Below the pieces are notes generated by a model. That model made no database searches and was not told the DNA's origin. It worked only from the letters and a program-made list of their open reading frames with translations. Shown here piece by piece: positions 1 through 7,488 of a DNA stretch of 64,000 nt. The DNA is from an uncultured Hyphomicrobiales bacterium (GTDB lineage: Bacteria; Pseudomonadota; Alphaproteobacteria; Rhizobiales; Ancalomicrobiaceae), in the NCBI GenBank assembly GCA_903930435.1, contig CAIYYN010000024.1, positions 1-64,000 on the forward strand. The letters are read 5' to 3'. A program made the translations under genes and the position numbers. How positions within the stretch are numbered: the first letter of the stretch is position 1; the number at the start of each line of letters is the position of its first letter.

Positions 1-14
1 ATTCGGCGGGGAAT
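1..14 (-). CDS. Possible extreme 5' end of infC (IF-3) with AUU start
   Basis: Only five codons are visible before the window edge, so this is a weak call. On the minus strand a GGAGG box lies 8 nt before ATT, followed by codons for Pro-Arg-Arg. Translation initiation factor IF-3 genes characteristically begin with the rare AUU codon and often with an Arg-rich N-terminus. A TTGACA hexamer lies further upstream near 110-115. No gene was seen between this point and the small secreted protein ending at 175. It could equally be non-coding sequence. Confidence 0.15.
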
Positions 15-174
15 GCGTTGAACCTCCCTCGTGGAGATGAGCTCCACCGCGGTCGTTTCGCCTTTTCCACGCCAAATTTCGACTCGCGCCGCGCCCGAAA
101 CCTATTTGTCAACGAGCCCTAGGAACTGCGGGCGATCTGGTTTCGACGCGCTGGGCACCCAGGGTTAACGGGTT

Positions 175-552
175 CTACGGAACACACTTCAGTCCCGGCG
201 CGCCTTTGACGCCGGGCCAATAGCCAGATGTGCTGCTTGTCTGAAAATCGGTGTTGCAGCGTTGCCGGGAAATTTTTGAGTCTCCGGTTTGCGGGCGTTG
301 AAGTCCTGGCGAGCGCGACAGGGCAGCTTCCATACGATCAACTCCGGCAAGGCATCGCTTCAGCAGGTCGCTGCAGGTTATGATCGATGCCGAACCGGCC
401 AGAGCGGGGCTGGAGACGGCGAATGCCAATATCGCGGCATGGAACAGTCCAGAAAACCTGACCCTCCGCCACGTCGATCCAGGCTCCGCCGGATTGGTTG
501 ACTGGATCGCAGCGAAGGTGGGAGCACAATTGGAACGCCGCATGAGACGCAT
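175..552 (-). CDS. Small predicted secreted protein of unknown function
   Basis: A 125-residue ORF directly downstream of the TadG-like gene on the same strand. A hydrophobic stretch near residues 34-50 ending in a Ser-Pro-Ala-Leu-Ala type cleavage site looks like a signal peptide with an unusually long N-region. The exported part is short and carries four cysteines (ITCSDLL, KRCLAG, RQRCNTD, LKCVP), suggesting disulfides. I chose the ATG at 552 because AAAGGA lies 8 nt upstream. A longer frame begins with an ATG at 636 that overlaps the stop of the TadG-like gene (ATGA) but has no ribosome site and an unlikely Arg-rich extension. Family not recognised, and a spurious ORF cannot be excluded. 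Confidence 0.4.
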   Translation of the reverse strand: MRLMRRSNCAPTFAAIQSTNPAEPGSTWRRVRFSGLFHAAILAFAVSSPALAGSASIITCSDLLKRCLAGVDRMEAALSRSPGLQRPQTGDSKISRQRCNTDFQTSSTSGYWPGVKGAPGLKCVP

Positions 553-632
553 GACGCGGATCCTTTCATCAGTACGCGCATTTTTCGGAACGAACCGGGT
601 TTTCTGGTGCAGGCCAGGCCGGCCTCGCGGCT

Positions 633-1832
633 TCATTTGACCAGGTGGACCAACGAGGTTCCGCCTGCCATGTTACATTGAACCCAGTTGAATTCATTGG
701 AGACGGCCGTTGGGCCGCTGACCAGATACTTGCTCGGACCGTCGTCTTGACCGTAATACAGATTGTCGTTGAAGATACCGGCGAGCGTGGTCCCGAGAAT
801 GCCGCCCGGTACGCCGCAGGCACCTGCATTGGTCGCCGTCAGCGATAGTCGCCCCGCGACGACGCTCTGATAGCCAAAATCACCCTTGAAGACGTAGGTT
901 GGCGTCGTGACTGTTACGGAATTCGCGTACTGGTAGAAGTCATTCAAATCGGTGATATCGGTCTGAACCAGTCCATTCAGGTAGGAATGATGACCAAGTG
1001 AGGGCGGGTAGGTAACACCGTCGATGGTGACAGCCCCTTCCCAGACCGGCTGAAAGTTCAATGTGCCATTCACGTTGGTTGGCTGCGGTGCGGAGAACGA
1101 AATCACGTGGTTATCGACCATGATGGAAAACGCGGAAACGACAAACCACGAACTATTGAAGACCACGGCGCCCGAGCACTGGATGTTGACCTCGAACTTG
1201 CGGTCGCTGACAGCATTGTACCAACTGCCCGGCGGGAGATTGTTGCAAAAGAGGTCTCTGAACGTCCCGTCGGCTCCCATGATATAGGGATCGCCCCACA
1301 TCGTCCCGATCCCGGAATAGGTACCAGCGCCAGACGTAGTACTTGTCACGGCCTGGGCTTCGGCAGTGATGCTCATCGGGATCAGGTTGATGTTCAGCAA
1401 TCCGGCGAAGACCGTCTTCATCGATCCGGTATAGTTCACAACCGTTGTCAACGTAGCTGCATAGTTTGTTGGCTGTATCGACACGACCCCATCGGAGCCG
1501 GGGGATGATGACGGCAGGGCACCACTCGGCGCGTTGGCAGTGAAAAGCGCGAGGCCTACGGCTTGGGCGTCGCTGGCTGATTGTCCCTGCACCATTGCCG
1601 CCGTTGCGCCTGTTGCAGCAGCATCGGCGGCGGCTTGCAACTGTTCACGAAAAGAGATTGCGCGCGAATATTCAATGCCCGCCGACATGGCGATACCCAG
1701 CGCCGGCAGAGTCACGGCAAACGTCATCCCAATGTTTCCAGCGCGATCAAGCAGAAGTCGTTTCATTTGACGCCAAAGCTTCGATGCGCCAGAAAGACGC
1801 TCATATCTTGTGGATGAGTCTTTGCTCAACAT
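633..1832 (-). CDS. TadG-like pilus/surface protein with a von Willebrand type-D-like region
   Basis: A 399-residue protein. Residues about 31-60 form one hydrophobic segment after a basic N-terminus (RAGNIGMTFAVTLPALG...), followed by EYSRAISFREQLQAAADAAA, the hallmark of TadE/TadG-type Flp pilus-assembly proteins (Flp_TadG N-terminal region). From about residue 175 the pattern WGDPYI-x-GADGTFRD, then an amphipathic beta-rich stretch with spaced cysteines (C196, C219, then a pair near the C-terminus), resembles the start of a von Willebrand factor type D domain (GDPH...T.DG...). It is anchored in the inner membrane with the large domain outside. It stands about 49 kb from the main pilus locus, beside a small secreted ORF. 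The TadG-like N-terminus is clear; the VWD assignment is inference from motif spacing. Confidence 0.75.
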   Translation of the reverse strand: MLSKDSSTRYERLSGASKLWRQMKRLLLDRAGNIGMTFAVTLPALGIAMSAGIEYSRAISFREQLQAAADAAATGATAAMVQGQSASDAQAVGLALFTANAPSGALPSSSPGSDGVVSIQPTNYAATLTTVVNYTGSMKTVFAGLLNINLIPMSITAEAQAVTSTTSGAGTYSGIGTMWGDPYIMGADGTFRDLFCNNLPPGSWYNAVSDRKFEVNIQCSGAVVFNSSWFVVSAFSIMVDNHVISFSAPQPTNVNGTLNFQPVWEGAVTIDGVTYPPSLGHHSYLNGLVQTDITDLNDFYQYANSVTVTTPTYVFKGDFGYQSVVAGRLSLTATNAGACGVPGGILGTTLAGIFNDNLYYGQDDGPSKYLVSGPTAVSNEFNWVQCNMAGGTSLVHLVK

Positions 1833-2491
1833 TCTATTCCCCCAAGTCGGTCAGCGTATTTCATAAAAAAATTGTAGTTATTGATCAGGCGAGACTGATT
1901 TTATTCATAAGTAATTCGAGTCTTGTTTTGATTTCAAGGGGTATATTCGATCAATATTAAGATTATATTCATCAAATATTGATCAATACACAAGTGAAGG
2001 ACAGCAAAATTTGCGAAAGAAAAGAGATCTCTATCGTTGCGCGATCGGTCGCAGCAAATCTTGAGACCGGCGAAGGCTCGACAAGTGCGCTACACGCTGT
2101 TTTGAGAACTTTATGTCGTCGGCCAGGACGGAAATGAGTTTGCGCATCTTGCCACATACCGGGGCATGGCATGGCGTCCTCTGAATTGCAGAAGGTTGAT
2201 CAATGCGATCATACATTCATGACACATCAAAATACGTGTTTTTTGTATGCGCTACTATATTGAGTGCCCAAGAGTGAAACGCTGTGAATGTCTTGATGAC
2301 TTAATTGCAAACCTGCGATCCATTGGACCCCGGCTTGCATGAAAATTCCGAGGAACAATCAGGCATACGGCAATGAGACAATTCGTTTGCCTGGGACAAA
2401 AGTGGGTTGATATCAGACAGGACGCTGCAACGGTGATATCTGTAATGTTGTCAACGCGTCCCAGGCGATGAATGTCCCCACGGGTCACCTG
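1833..2491. other. Non-coding gap with an AT-rich inverted repeat
   Basis: About 660 bases with no convincing gene; the short frames here lack ribosome sites and family features. The part nearest the TadG-like gene is AT-rich and presumably carries its promoter. A perfect 10-bp inverted repeat (GATCAATATT at 1949-1958, AATATTGATC at 1975-1984, 16-nt spacer) could be an operator or a hairpin. The part nearest phnL shows no obvious T-tract terminator. Confidence 0.5.
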
Positions 2492-3193
2492 TCACGCCGC
2501 CTTTGCGGCAAAGCGGGTGACATCGACGATCCGGTCGGCGACGCGGTCGCGGACGTCTTCGTCGTGGAAAATGCCGAGCATGGCAACGCCGCGCTGCTTC
2601 TTGTCGCGGATCAGCTCGACAACCGCCGCCCGGTTGGTCGCGTCAAGCGAGGCGGTCGGTTCATCGAGCAGCAGGATCGCGTGATCGGCGACAAAGCCGC
2701 GCGCGATATTGACGCGCTGCTGCTCGCCGCCGGAAAAGGTCGCGGGTGGCAGGGACCAGAGCCGTTCAGGAACGTTGAGGCGCGTCAGGAGATCCCTGGC
2801 GCGTGTCAGCGCAAGGCCTTCGTCCAGTCCCTGGTCGCGGGCGGCAATGGCGACGAGATCAAGCGCCGAAATACGCGGGATGGCGCGCAGGAACTGGCTG
2901 ACATAGCCAATCGTGGCGTGACGCAGGCGGATCACCTGACGTGGTGGCGCTGTGGCAACATCGATTGCTCCGTCGGCGCCATGGACCAGAATACGGCCAC
3001 GATCTGTGCGGTAGTTGCCATAGATCATCTTCAGGATCGAGGATTTCCCAGCCCCCGACGGACCGCCGAGGACGACGCATTCGCCCGCCGATACGCTGAG
3101 CGAGACGCCTTCGACGACTTCAAGCGTCTTGCCGCCCTGCAAGTGCATGACGAAGGTCTTGGCGACGTCCTCAAGTTCGAGCTTCAGCGTCAT
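2492..3193 (-). CDS. phnL: Phosphonate C-P lyase system ATPase PhnL
   Basis: A 233-residue ABC-type ATPase, last gene of the phnGHIJKL run. The Walker A motif GGPSGAGKSS is at residues 43-52, followed by the signature FSGGEQQR and the Walker B stretch ILLLDEPTASLD. PhnL belongs to the C-P lyase assembly rather than to a transporter; with PhnK it is thought to drive conformational changes of the PhnGHIJ core complex in the cytoplasm during cleavage of the carbon-phosphorus bond of alkylphosphonates. It starts 2 nt after the phnK stop, so the two are cotranscribed. In many genomes phnM and phnN follow; here they do not. Confidence 0.93.
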   Translation of the reverse strand: MTLKLELEDVAKTFVMHLQGGKTLEVVEGVSLSVSAGECVVLGGPSGAGKSSILKMIYGNYRTDRGRILVHGADGAIDVATAPPRQVIRLRHATIGYVSQFLRAIPRISALDLVAIAARDQGLDEGLALTRARDLLTRLNVPERLWSLPPATFSGGEQQRVNIARGFVADHAILLLDEPTASLDATNRAAVVELIRDKKQRGVAMLGIFHDEDVRDRVADRIVDVTRFAAKAA

Positions 3194-3195
3194 GA

Positions 3196-3993
3196 TTACA
3201 CCTGCAAAACCGAGGAAACGAGCAATTGCGTGTAGGGTTCGCGCGGATCGTCGAGCACCTGATCGGTGAGACCGGTTTCGATGACGCGACCATGGCGCAT
3301 CACCATGATCCGGTGCGAGAGCAGGCGCGCAACCGCGAGATCATGGGTGACGATCACGACGGCCAGTCCCAGATCAGCGACGAGACCGCGCAGGAGATCG
3401 AGAAGACGGGCCTGTACCGAGACATCAAGCCCGCCGGTCGGTTCATCCATGAAGATGAGGCGCGGGTTGGTGACGAGGTTGCGCGCGATTTGCAGTCGCT
3501 GACGCATGCCGCCGGAAAAGGTCTTCGGCGCGTCGTCGATCCGGGTCTGATCGATCTCGACCCGGTTCAGCCAGTCGAGTGCAGTTGACCGGATCTCGCC
3601 GTAATGGCGGGCACCAACAGCCATCAGTCGTTCGCCGACATTGCCACCGGCTGAAATGCCCATGCGCAGCCCTTCGCGGGCATCCTGGTGGACGAAGCCC
3701 CAGTCCGTCCGCATCAGGAGGCGGCGCTCGGCCTCGTTCAGATCGAAGACATTGCGCATCACGCCATCGCGCATGCGATAGCCGACGGACCCGGCTGTCG
3801 GATCAAGGCGTGTGGACAGTACAGACAGAAGCGTCGATTTGCCCGAACCGGACTCGCCGACGATTGCAAGGACTTCGCCGGGGAACAGCTCGAAATTGAC
3901 ATCGATGCAGCCGATGTGGGGGCCGTAGCGCTTGGTGACGCCACGGGCGACGAGCAGGGGCTGGTCGTCGGCGGACATGGTCTCAGGCGACAT
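3196..3993 (-). CDS. phnK: Phosphonate C-P lyase system ATPase PhnK
   Basis: A 265-residue ABC ATPase that docks on the C-P lyase core in the known systems. Walker A GESGSGKST is near residues 46-54, the signature FSGGMRQRLQIA and Walker B LIFMDEPTGGLD follow, then the switch His of VTHDLAVA. A longer reading frame exists upstream, but the ATG at 3993 is preferred because AGGAGG sits 6 nt before it; this start overlaps the end of phnJ by 11 nt, which implies translational coupling. A second ATG five codons on (3978) lacks that box. The protein resembles oligopeptide-transporter ATPases, as PhnK proteins generally do, but its place between phnJ and phnL decides the assignment. Confidence 0.93.
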   Translation of the reverse strand: MSPETMSADDQPLLVARGVTKRYGPHIGCIDVNFELFPGEVLAIVGESGSGKSTLLSVLSTRLDPTAGSVGYRMRDGVMRNVFDLNEAERRLLMRTDWGFVHQDAREGLRMGISAGGNVGERLMAVGARHYGEIRSTALDWLNRVEIDQTRIDDAPKTFSGGMRQRLQIARNLVTNPRLIFMDEPTGGLDVSVQARLLDLLRGLVADLGLAVVIVTHDLAVARLLSHRIMVMRHGRVIETGLTDQVLDDPREPYTQLLVSSVLQV

Positions 3994-4900
3994 GCGTGGC
4001 CTCCTTCTGCTCGATCGGCGATCCCAGCAATTCGCCGCGATGACCATCAGCACGCCGGGTTTCGCAGTGGTCTGTATCCGAGCAGACAAACATGCGACCG
4101 CCGCGATCATCGAGAATGACTTCGTCGAGATAGACGCCTTCAGCGGCGCACAGCGCGCAGGGCTTGTCGAACTTGTTGACCTCGAACGGGTGATCATCGA
4201 AATCGAGACTGACGACCTCCGTATGCGGTGGCACGGCATAGATCCGCTTCTCGCGTCCGGCCCCGAACAGCTGCAGGGCAGCGGAACGGTGCATTTTCGG
4301 ATTGTCGAATTTCGGTGTCGGCGAGGGATCCATCAGGTAGCGACCGCCGACCATGGTCGGATAGGCATAGGTCTTGGCGATATGGCCGTGTCTGGCGATA
4401 TCCTCATAGAGCTTGACGTGCATCAGGCCATATTCGGAGAGCGCGTGCATCTTGCGGGTTTCGGTCTCGCGCGGTTCGAGAAAGCGCAGGGGTTCCGGGA
4501 TCGGCACCTGATAGACGAGCACTTGCCCGGATTTCAGGGTCTCTTCCGGGATGCGATGCCGGGTCTGGATGATCGAGGCGGCCGACGTGGAAGTGGTGAC
4601 GGCAACGCCGGCGGTTTTTTCGAAAAACTTGCGGATCGAGACGGCGTTGGTCGTGTCATCAGAGCCTTGATCGATGACCTTCAGCACATCGGATGGGCCG
4701 ATGATGGCCGCCGTCACCTGCACGCCGCCAGTGCCCCAACCATAGGGCATCGGCATTTCACGGCTGGCAAAGGGCACCTGATAGCCGGGGATCGCAATCG
4801 CCTTCAGGATCGCGCGCCGGATCATGCGCTTGGTCTGTTCGTCGAGATAAGCAAAATTATAGGGAGCCGCATGGCCGAGTGTGGCGGAGATGAGGGTCAT
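3983..4900 (-). CDS. phnJ: Alpha-D-ribose 1-methylphosphonate 5-phosphate C-P lyase PhnJ
   Basis: Radical-SAM catalytic subunit of C-P lyase, 305 residues. It converts 5-phosphoribosyl-1-phosphonates to the cyclic phosphate, releasing the alkane. Four cysteines near the C-terminus follow the PhnJ pattern: C248-x2-C251 (DKPCALCAAEG) and C273-x5-C279 (VCSDTDHCETR). By family knowledge three bind the 4Fe-4S cluster and the last (C279, equivalent of E. coli Cys272) forms the thiyl radical. All are intact. The ATG at 4900 has GAGGAG 9 nt upstream; the longer frame beyond it reads through a repeated palindrome and is not coding. It is separated from phnI by 166 nt that hold an inverted pair of REP-like elements. 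Confidence 0.95.
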   Translation of the reverse strand: MTLISATLGHAAPYNFAYLDEQTKRMIRRAILKAIAIPGYQVPFASREMPMPYGWGTGGVQVTAAIIGPSDVLKVIDQGSDDTTNAVSIRKFFEKTAGVAVTTSTSAASIIQTRHRIPEETLKSGQVLVYQVPIPEPLRFLEPRETETRKMHALSEYGLMHVKLYEDIARHGHIAKTYAYPTMVGGRYLMDPSPTPKFDNPKMHRSAALQLFGAGREKRIYAVPPHTEVVSLDFDDHPFEVNKFDKPCALCAAEGVYLDEVILDDRGGRMFVCSDTDHCETRRADGHRGELLGSPIEQKEATHVA

Positions 4901-4945
4901 GCTTGGGTGCTCCTCGTGGCAGTCGAGGGCGCGTGACCACCCCTC

Positions 4946-5037
4946 ACCCTGTCCCTCTCCCGCAAGGGGAGAGGGGACGACTGAACCGAGATCCTGCAAC
5001 TTGAGTGCCCTCTCCCCTTGCGGGAGAGGGACAGGGG
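4946..5037. repeat. Inverted pair of REP-like palindromes between phnJ and phnI
   Basis: Two copies of a small palindrome lie in opposite orientation. Copy A has CCCTCTCC (4953-4960) facing GGAGAGGG (4968-4975); copy B has CCCTCTCC (5008-5015) facing GGAGAGGG (5023-5030). With flanks the copies match over about 30 bases, so the whole stretch can also fold as one long hairpin in the phn transcript. The arrangement resembles a REP doublet (REPIN). A related doublet with CCTTCTCC/GGAGAAGG arms lies downstream of edd at about 43225-43313, which supports a dispersed repeat family. Confidence 0.75.
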
Positions 5038-5066
5038 TCCGACAGTGTTGATCAGTCGCGTCGGAA

Positions 5067-6167
5067 TCATTCTGCAGCCTCCTTCAGTGTCACATCCGAA
5101 TGCGTGGCGGCATATTCGCGGCGCATCTGGCGGACGAGGCCGAGTTCGGCCTGGAAATCGACGTAATGGGGCAGTTTCAGGTGTTCGACGAAGCCGGTCG
5201 CCTGGACATTGTCAGAGTGCGAGAGCACGAACTCCTGATCCTGCGCGGGGGCGACGACATCCTGGCCCAGTTCTTCGGCCCTGAGGGCGCGATCAACCAG
5301 CGCCATCGACATGGCCTTGCGCTCGGACTGGCCGAACACAAGACCATAGCCGCGCGTGAACTGTGGCGGTTCCTTGGACGATCCCTTGAACTGGTTGACC
5401 ATTTCGCATTCGGTCAGCTGCACGCGGCCAAGGGTGATGGCAAAGCCGAGTTCTTCGGCGAAAAACGCGACCTCCACTTCGCCGATCCGGATTTCACCGA
5501 CAAACGGATGGCTCGATCCATAGCCGCGCTGGCTGGAATAGGCGAGCGACAGCAGGAAGCCCTCGTCGCCACGGGCGAGGTTCTGCAGGCGGAGATCACG
5601 GCCCGCAGGGTAGGAAATCGGTTCGCGGGTCAGGTCGCGCGGCGGGGTGTCACTTGGGGCTGCGTTCTGCTCGATCAAGCCTTCGTCATCGAGCAGGCCC
5701 GTGACGTGTGGCGCTGGCTCAAGGCCTTGCCGGTTCTCGTGTGGCGCGGCGGGTGCGTTCTCGCCGGCAAGGTCAAAATCGATGAGCCGGTGCGTATAGT
5801 CGAAGGTCGCGCCGAGGATCTGGCCGCCGGGCAAATCCTTGTAGGTGGCCGAGATCCGGCGCTCGATCGCCATGTCATTGGTCTCAAGCGGCAGGGAATA
5901 GCCAAAGCGCGGCAGCGTCGTGCGATAGGCGCGGGTCAGGAAGATGGCTTCGATCAGATCACCACGCGCCTGCTTGATCGCCAGTGCGGCAATCTCGGGG
6001 TCATAGAGCGAGCCTTCCGCCATGACGCGGGCGACGCCCAGTTTCAATTGCTCGGTGATCTGGGCGATTGTGATTTCAGGCACGTCGCGCGCGCCACGTC
6101 GCTCGGAGCCGAGCAGGCGATGGGCATTGTCGATGGCCTTTTCGCCGCCTTTGACAGCCACATACAT
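5067..6167 (-). CDS. phnI: C-P lyase subunit PhnI (phosphonate ribosyltransferase component)
   Basis: A 366-residue PhnI, typical length for the family. With PhnG, PhnH and PhnL it attaches alkylphosphonate to C1 of ribose from ATP, displacing adenine, before PhnJ acts. The N-terminus (MYVAVKGGEKAIDNAH) and the conserved FGYSLPLETNDMAIERRI and GYGLVFGQSERKAMSMAL regions are readily recognised. GGAGG lies 9 nt before the ATG at 6167 and the gene begins only 3 nt after the phnH stop, so both are in one transcript. The C-terminal region may be affected for downstream expression by the REP-like hairpins that follow. Confidence 0.95.
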   Translation of the reverse strand: MYVAVKGGEKAIDNAHRLLGSERRGARDVPEITIAQITEQLKLGVARVMAEGSLYDPEIAALAIKQARGDLIEAIFLTRAYRTTLPRFGYSLPLETNDMAIERRISATYKDLPGGQILGATFDYTHRLIDFDLAGENAPAAPHENRQGLEPAPHVTGLLDDEGLIEQNAAPSDTPPRDLTREPISYPAGRDLRLQNLARGDEGFLLSLAYSSQRGYGSSHPFVGEIRIGEVEVAFFAEELGFAITLGRVQLTECEMVNQFKGSSKEPPQFTRGYGLVFGQSERKAMSMALVDRALRAEELGQDVVAPAQDQEFVLSHSDNVQATGFVEHLKLPHYVDFQAELGLVRQMRREYAATHSDVTLKEAAE

Positions 6168-6170
6168 GGT

Positions 6171-6797
6171 TCAGGCCTCCGTGATGTCTGTGGAACGCGG
6201 CAAGCCGAGGACGCTGGTGCCATCGGTCAAGAGCAGGTCGATGCCACAGGGGAATAGCGCATGATTGGCTTGCAGGGATGCAAGAAGATCATGGTGGAGC
6301 GGCGATAAATGCGCCGTGCGGATACCGTCTATGCCGGGACCGGACAGGCTCCAGGCCCGACCATGCGTGAGGCTTATGACTTGCACGATCACGGTCGTGG
6401 ACCGATCCGGATACTCGAGCGACCCCAAGGCAAAGCCGTCCAGCCGGTCGAGCGTTGCACCATCGGCGATCACGGCAAAGCTGGCTTTTGACGGCTCGGC
6501 AACCAGCGGGCAACCTGCGTGGAACCGGAGGTAGGCCGTGACGGATGCGGTCGACAGGGCGGGATCGAGCCAGACGGGCGTCTCGAAGTCTGCGAGTGCG
6601 AGCAGCATGGCGGCGGTTGCGGGCGTCAGCGGCGCAGGTGGCTGAAGCGCGGCGAGGAGGTCTGGTTCCAGCGACTGGACGCTGCCGGGTTCAGCCAGCG
6701 CATTCATGACCTGCCGGAAGATGGCCTGCGCATCCATGACCGGATCGGTCAGACCCGCGCCGGGAGCTGTGGAGGTGACAAGAGCCTGTTGCATCAT
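6171..6797 (-). CDS. phnH: C-P lyase subunit PhnH
   Basis: A 208-residue PhnH; in the known complex it binds PhnJ at the surface of the PhnGHIJ core. The family pattern is visible in DPVMDAQAIFRQVMNALAEPGS near the N-terminus and in the C-terminal FPCGIDLLLTDG. The frame stays open far upstream inside phnG, but the ATG at 6797 is chosen because its preceding GAGGAC is well placed and it overlaps the phnG stop (TGA within ATGA), the usual coupling in phn operons. The neighbouring ATG at 6794 in the same frame is an alternative start one codon later. Confidence 0.93.
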   Translation of the reverse strand: MMQQALVTSTAPGAGLTDPVMDAQAIFRQVMNALAEPGSVQSLEPDLLAALQPPAPLTPATAAMLLALADFETPVWLDPALSTASVTAYLRFHAGCPLVAEPSKASFAVIADGATLDRLDGFALGSLEYPDRSTTVIVQVISLTHGRAWSLSGPGIDGIRTAHLSPLHHDLLASLQANHALFPCGIDLLLTDGTSVLGLPRSTDITEA

Positions 6798-7267
6798 GCG
6801 TCCTCGCCTCTGACCAACGTGAAGAAATCGACCTTGGTGGCGGCGACACGGGCGGCCTTGTCGGATCGGGCGGCGGACAGGCGGGATTCCACCGGCTGGA
6901 CAATCGTAGCTTCGATGTGCTCCCGCGTCGCGGACGCCTGCCAAAGGGCATCGGCGATGGCTGCCAGCCTGGCCTTGCCGACGTCGCGACCAAGGACATA
7001 GGCGTGGCCGACTTCACCGGTTGCAAGGCAGACCGAGGCGCGGGCAACGCTGGCCTCGCCGAGATTGAAGGCATTGCCGTCACCGCCGATCCGACCACGC
7101 AGCATGACCAGCCCGGCCTCGGGACGGCGCAGGTCGGTTGCGCCATGGGCGGCTTCGATCGGGTCGAGGGCGGCGAGAAGCTCGTCGGTTGTCGCCTCGG
7201 CAAAGGCGGCCATGGCGCGGCGACGGGCGCTCGTGTCGGGCAATTGGGACGGACTGGACTGGGTCAT
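6794..7267 (-). CDS. phnG: C-P lyase subunit PhnG
   Basis: First gene of the C-P lyase run, 157 residues. PhnG is part of the PhnGHI ribosyl-transfer step of phosphonate breakdown. The conserved stretch GRIGGDGNAFNLGEASVARASV and the motif GEVGHAYVLGRD-x3-A identify the family. The ATG at 7267 is used; an upstream TTG at 7300 would add eleven residues and fits the family less well. Upstream, 221 nt separate it from the divergent regulator phnF and carry two palindromes likely to be PhnF operators, so phnG expression is probably repressed by PhnF. Confidence 0.92.
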   Translation of the reverse strand: MTQSSPSQLPDTSARRRAMAAFAEATTDELLAALDPIEAAHGATDLRRPEAGLVMLRGRIGGDGNAFNLGEASVARASVCLATGEVGHAYVLGRDVGKARLAAIADALWQASATREHIEATIVQPVESRLSAARSDKAARVAATKVDFFTLVRGEDA

Positions 7268-7409
7268 CACGGACGGATCCCTCGTGTCGTCTAGAGGCAA
7301 TGCAGATGCGCATCATTTGTGGCGAAACGCGTGACGCCGACATGACGCCGGATACAATTTGCCGGCTTACAGCCTTTGCATTGCGCATGAAGCTCTGCTA
7401 GAGCTGATG

Positions 7410-7450
7410 AAGAGGTCTATACCTCTTAATATGCTGGTGGTCTAGACCAC
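7410..7450. promoter_or_regulatory. Two palindromic operators, probably for PhnF
   Basis: In the phnG-phnF intergenic region there are two palindromes. The first, at 7410-7427, has 7-bp arms AAGAGGT and ACCTCTT around CTAT. The second, at 7437-7450, is the perfect 14-mer GTGGTCTAGACCAC. Their centres are 25 bp apart. Both resemble HutC-subfamily GntR operators (core GT-x-TA-x-AC), and the second closely resembles the TGGTATAGACCA site described for mycobacterial PhnF. Position between regulator and structural genes makes PhnF the obvious ligand. Confidence 0.7.
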
Positions 7451-7488
7451 TAATCATGTTTTTTGGATTTTTGTGATGGCTGAGCCGA

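Noticed and set aside
2468-3235. 255-codon plus-strand frame across phnL
   Set aside because: Antisense to a confident ABC ATPase with intact motifs; the same holds for long frames opposite phnJ, phnI, phnE, zwf and murJ.
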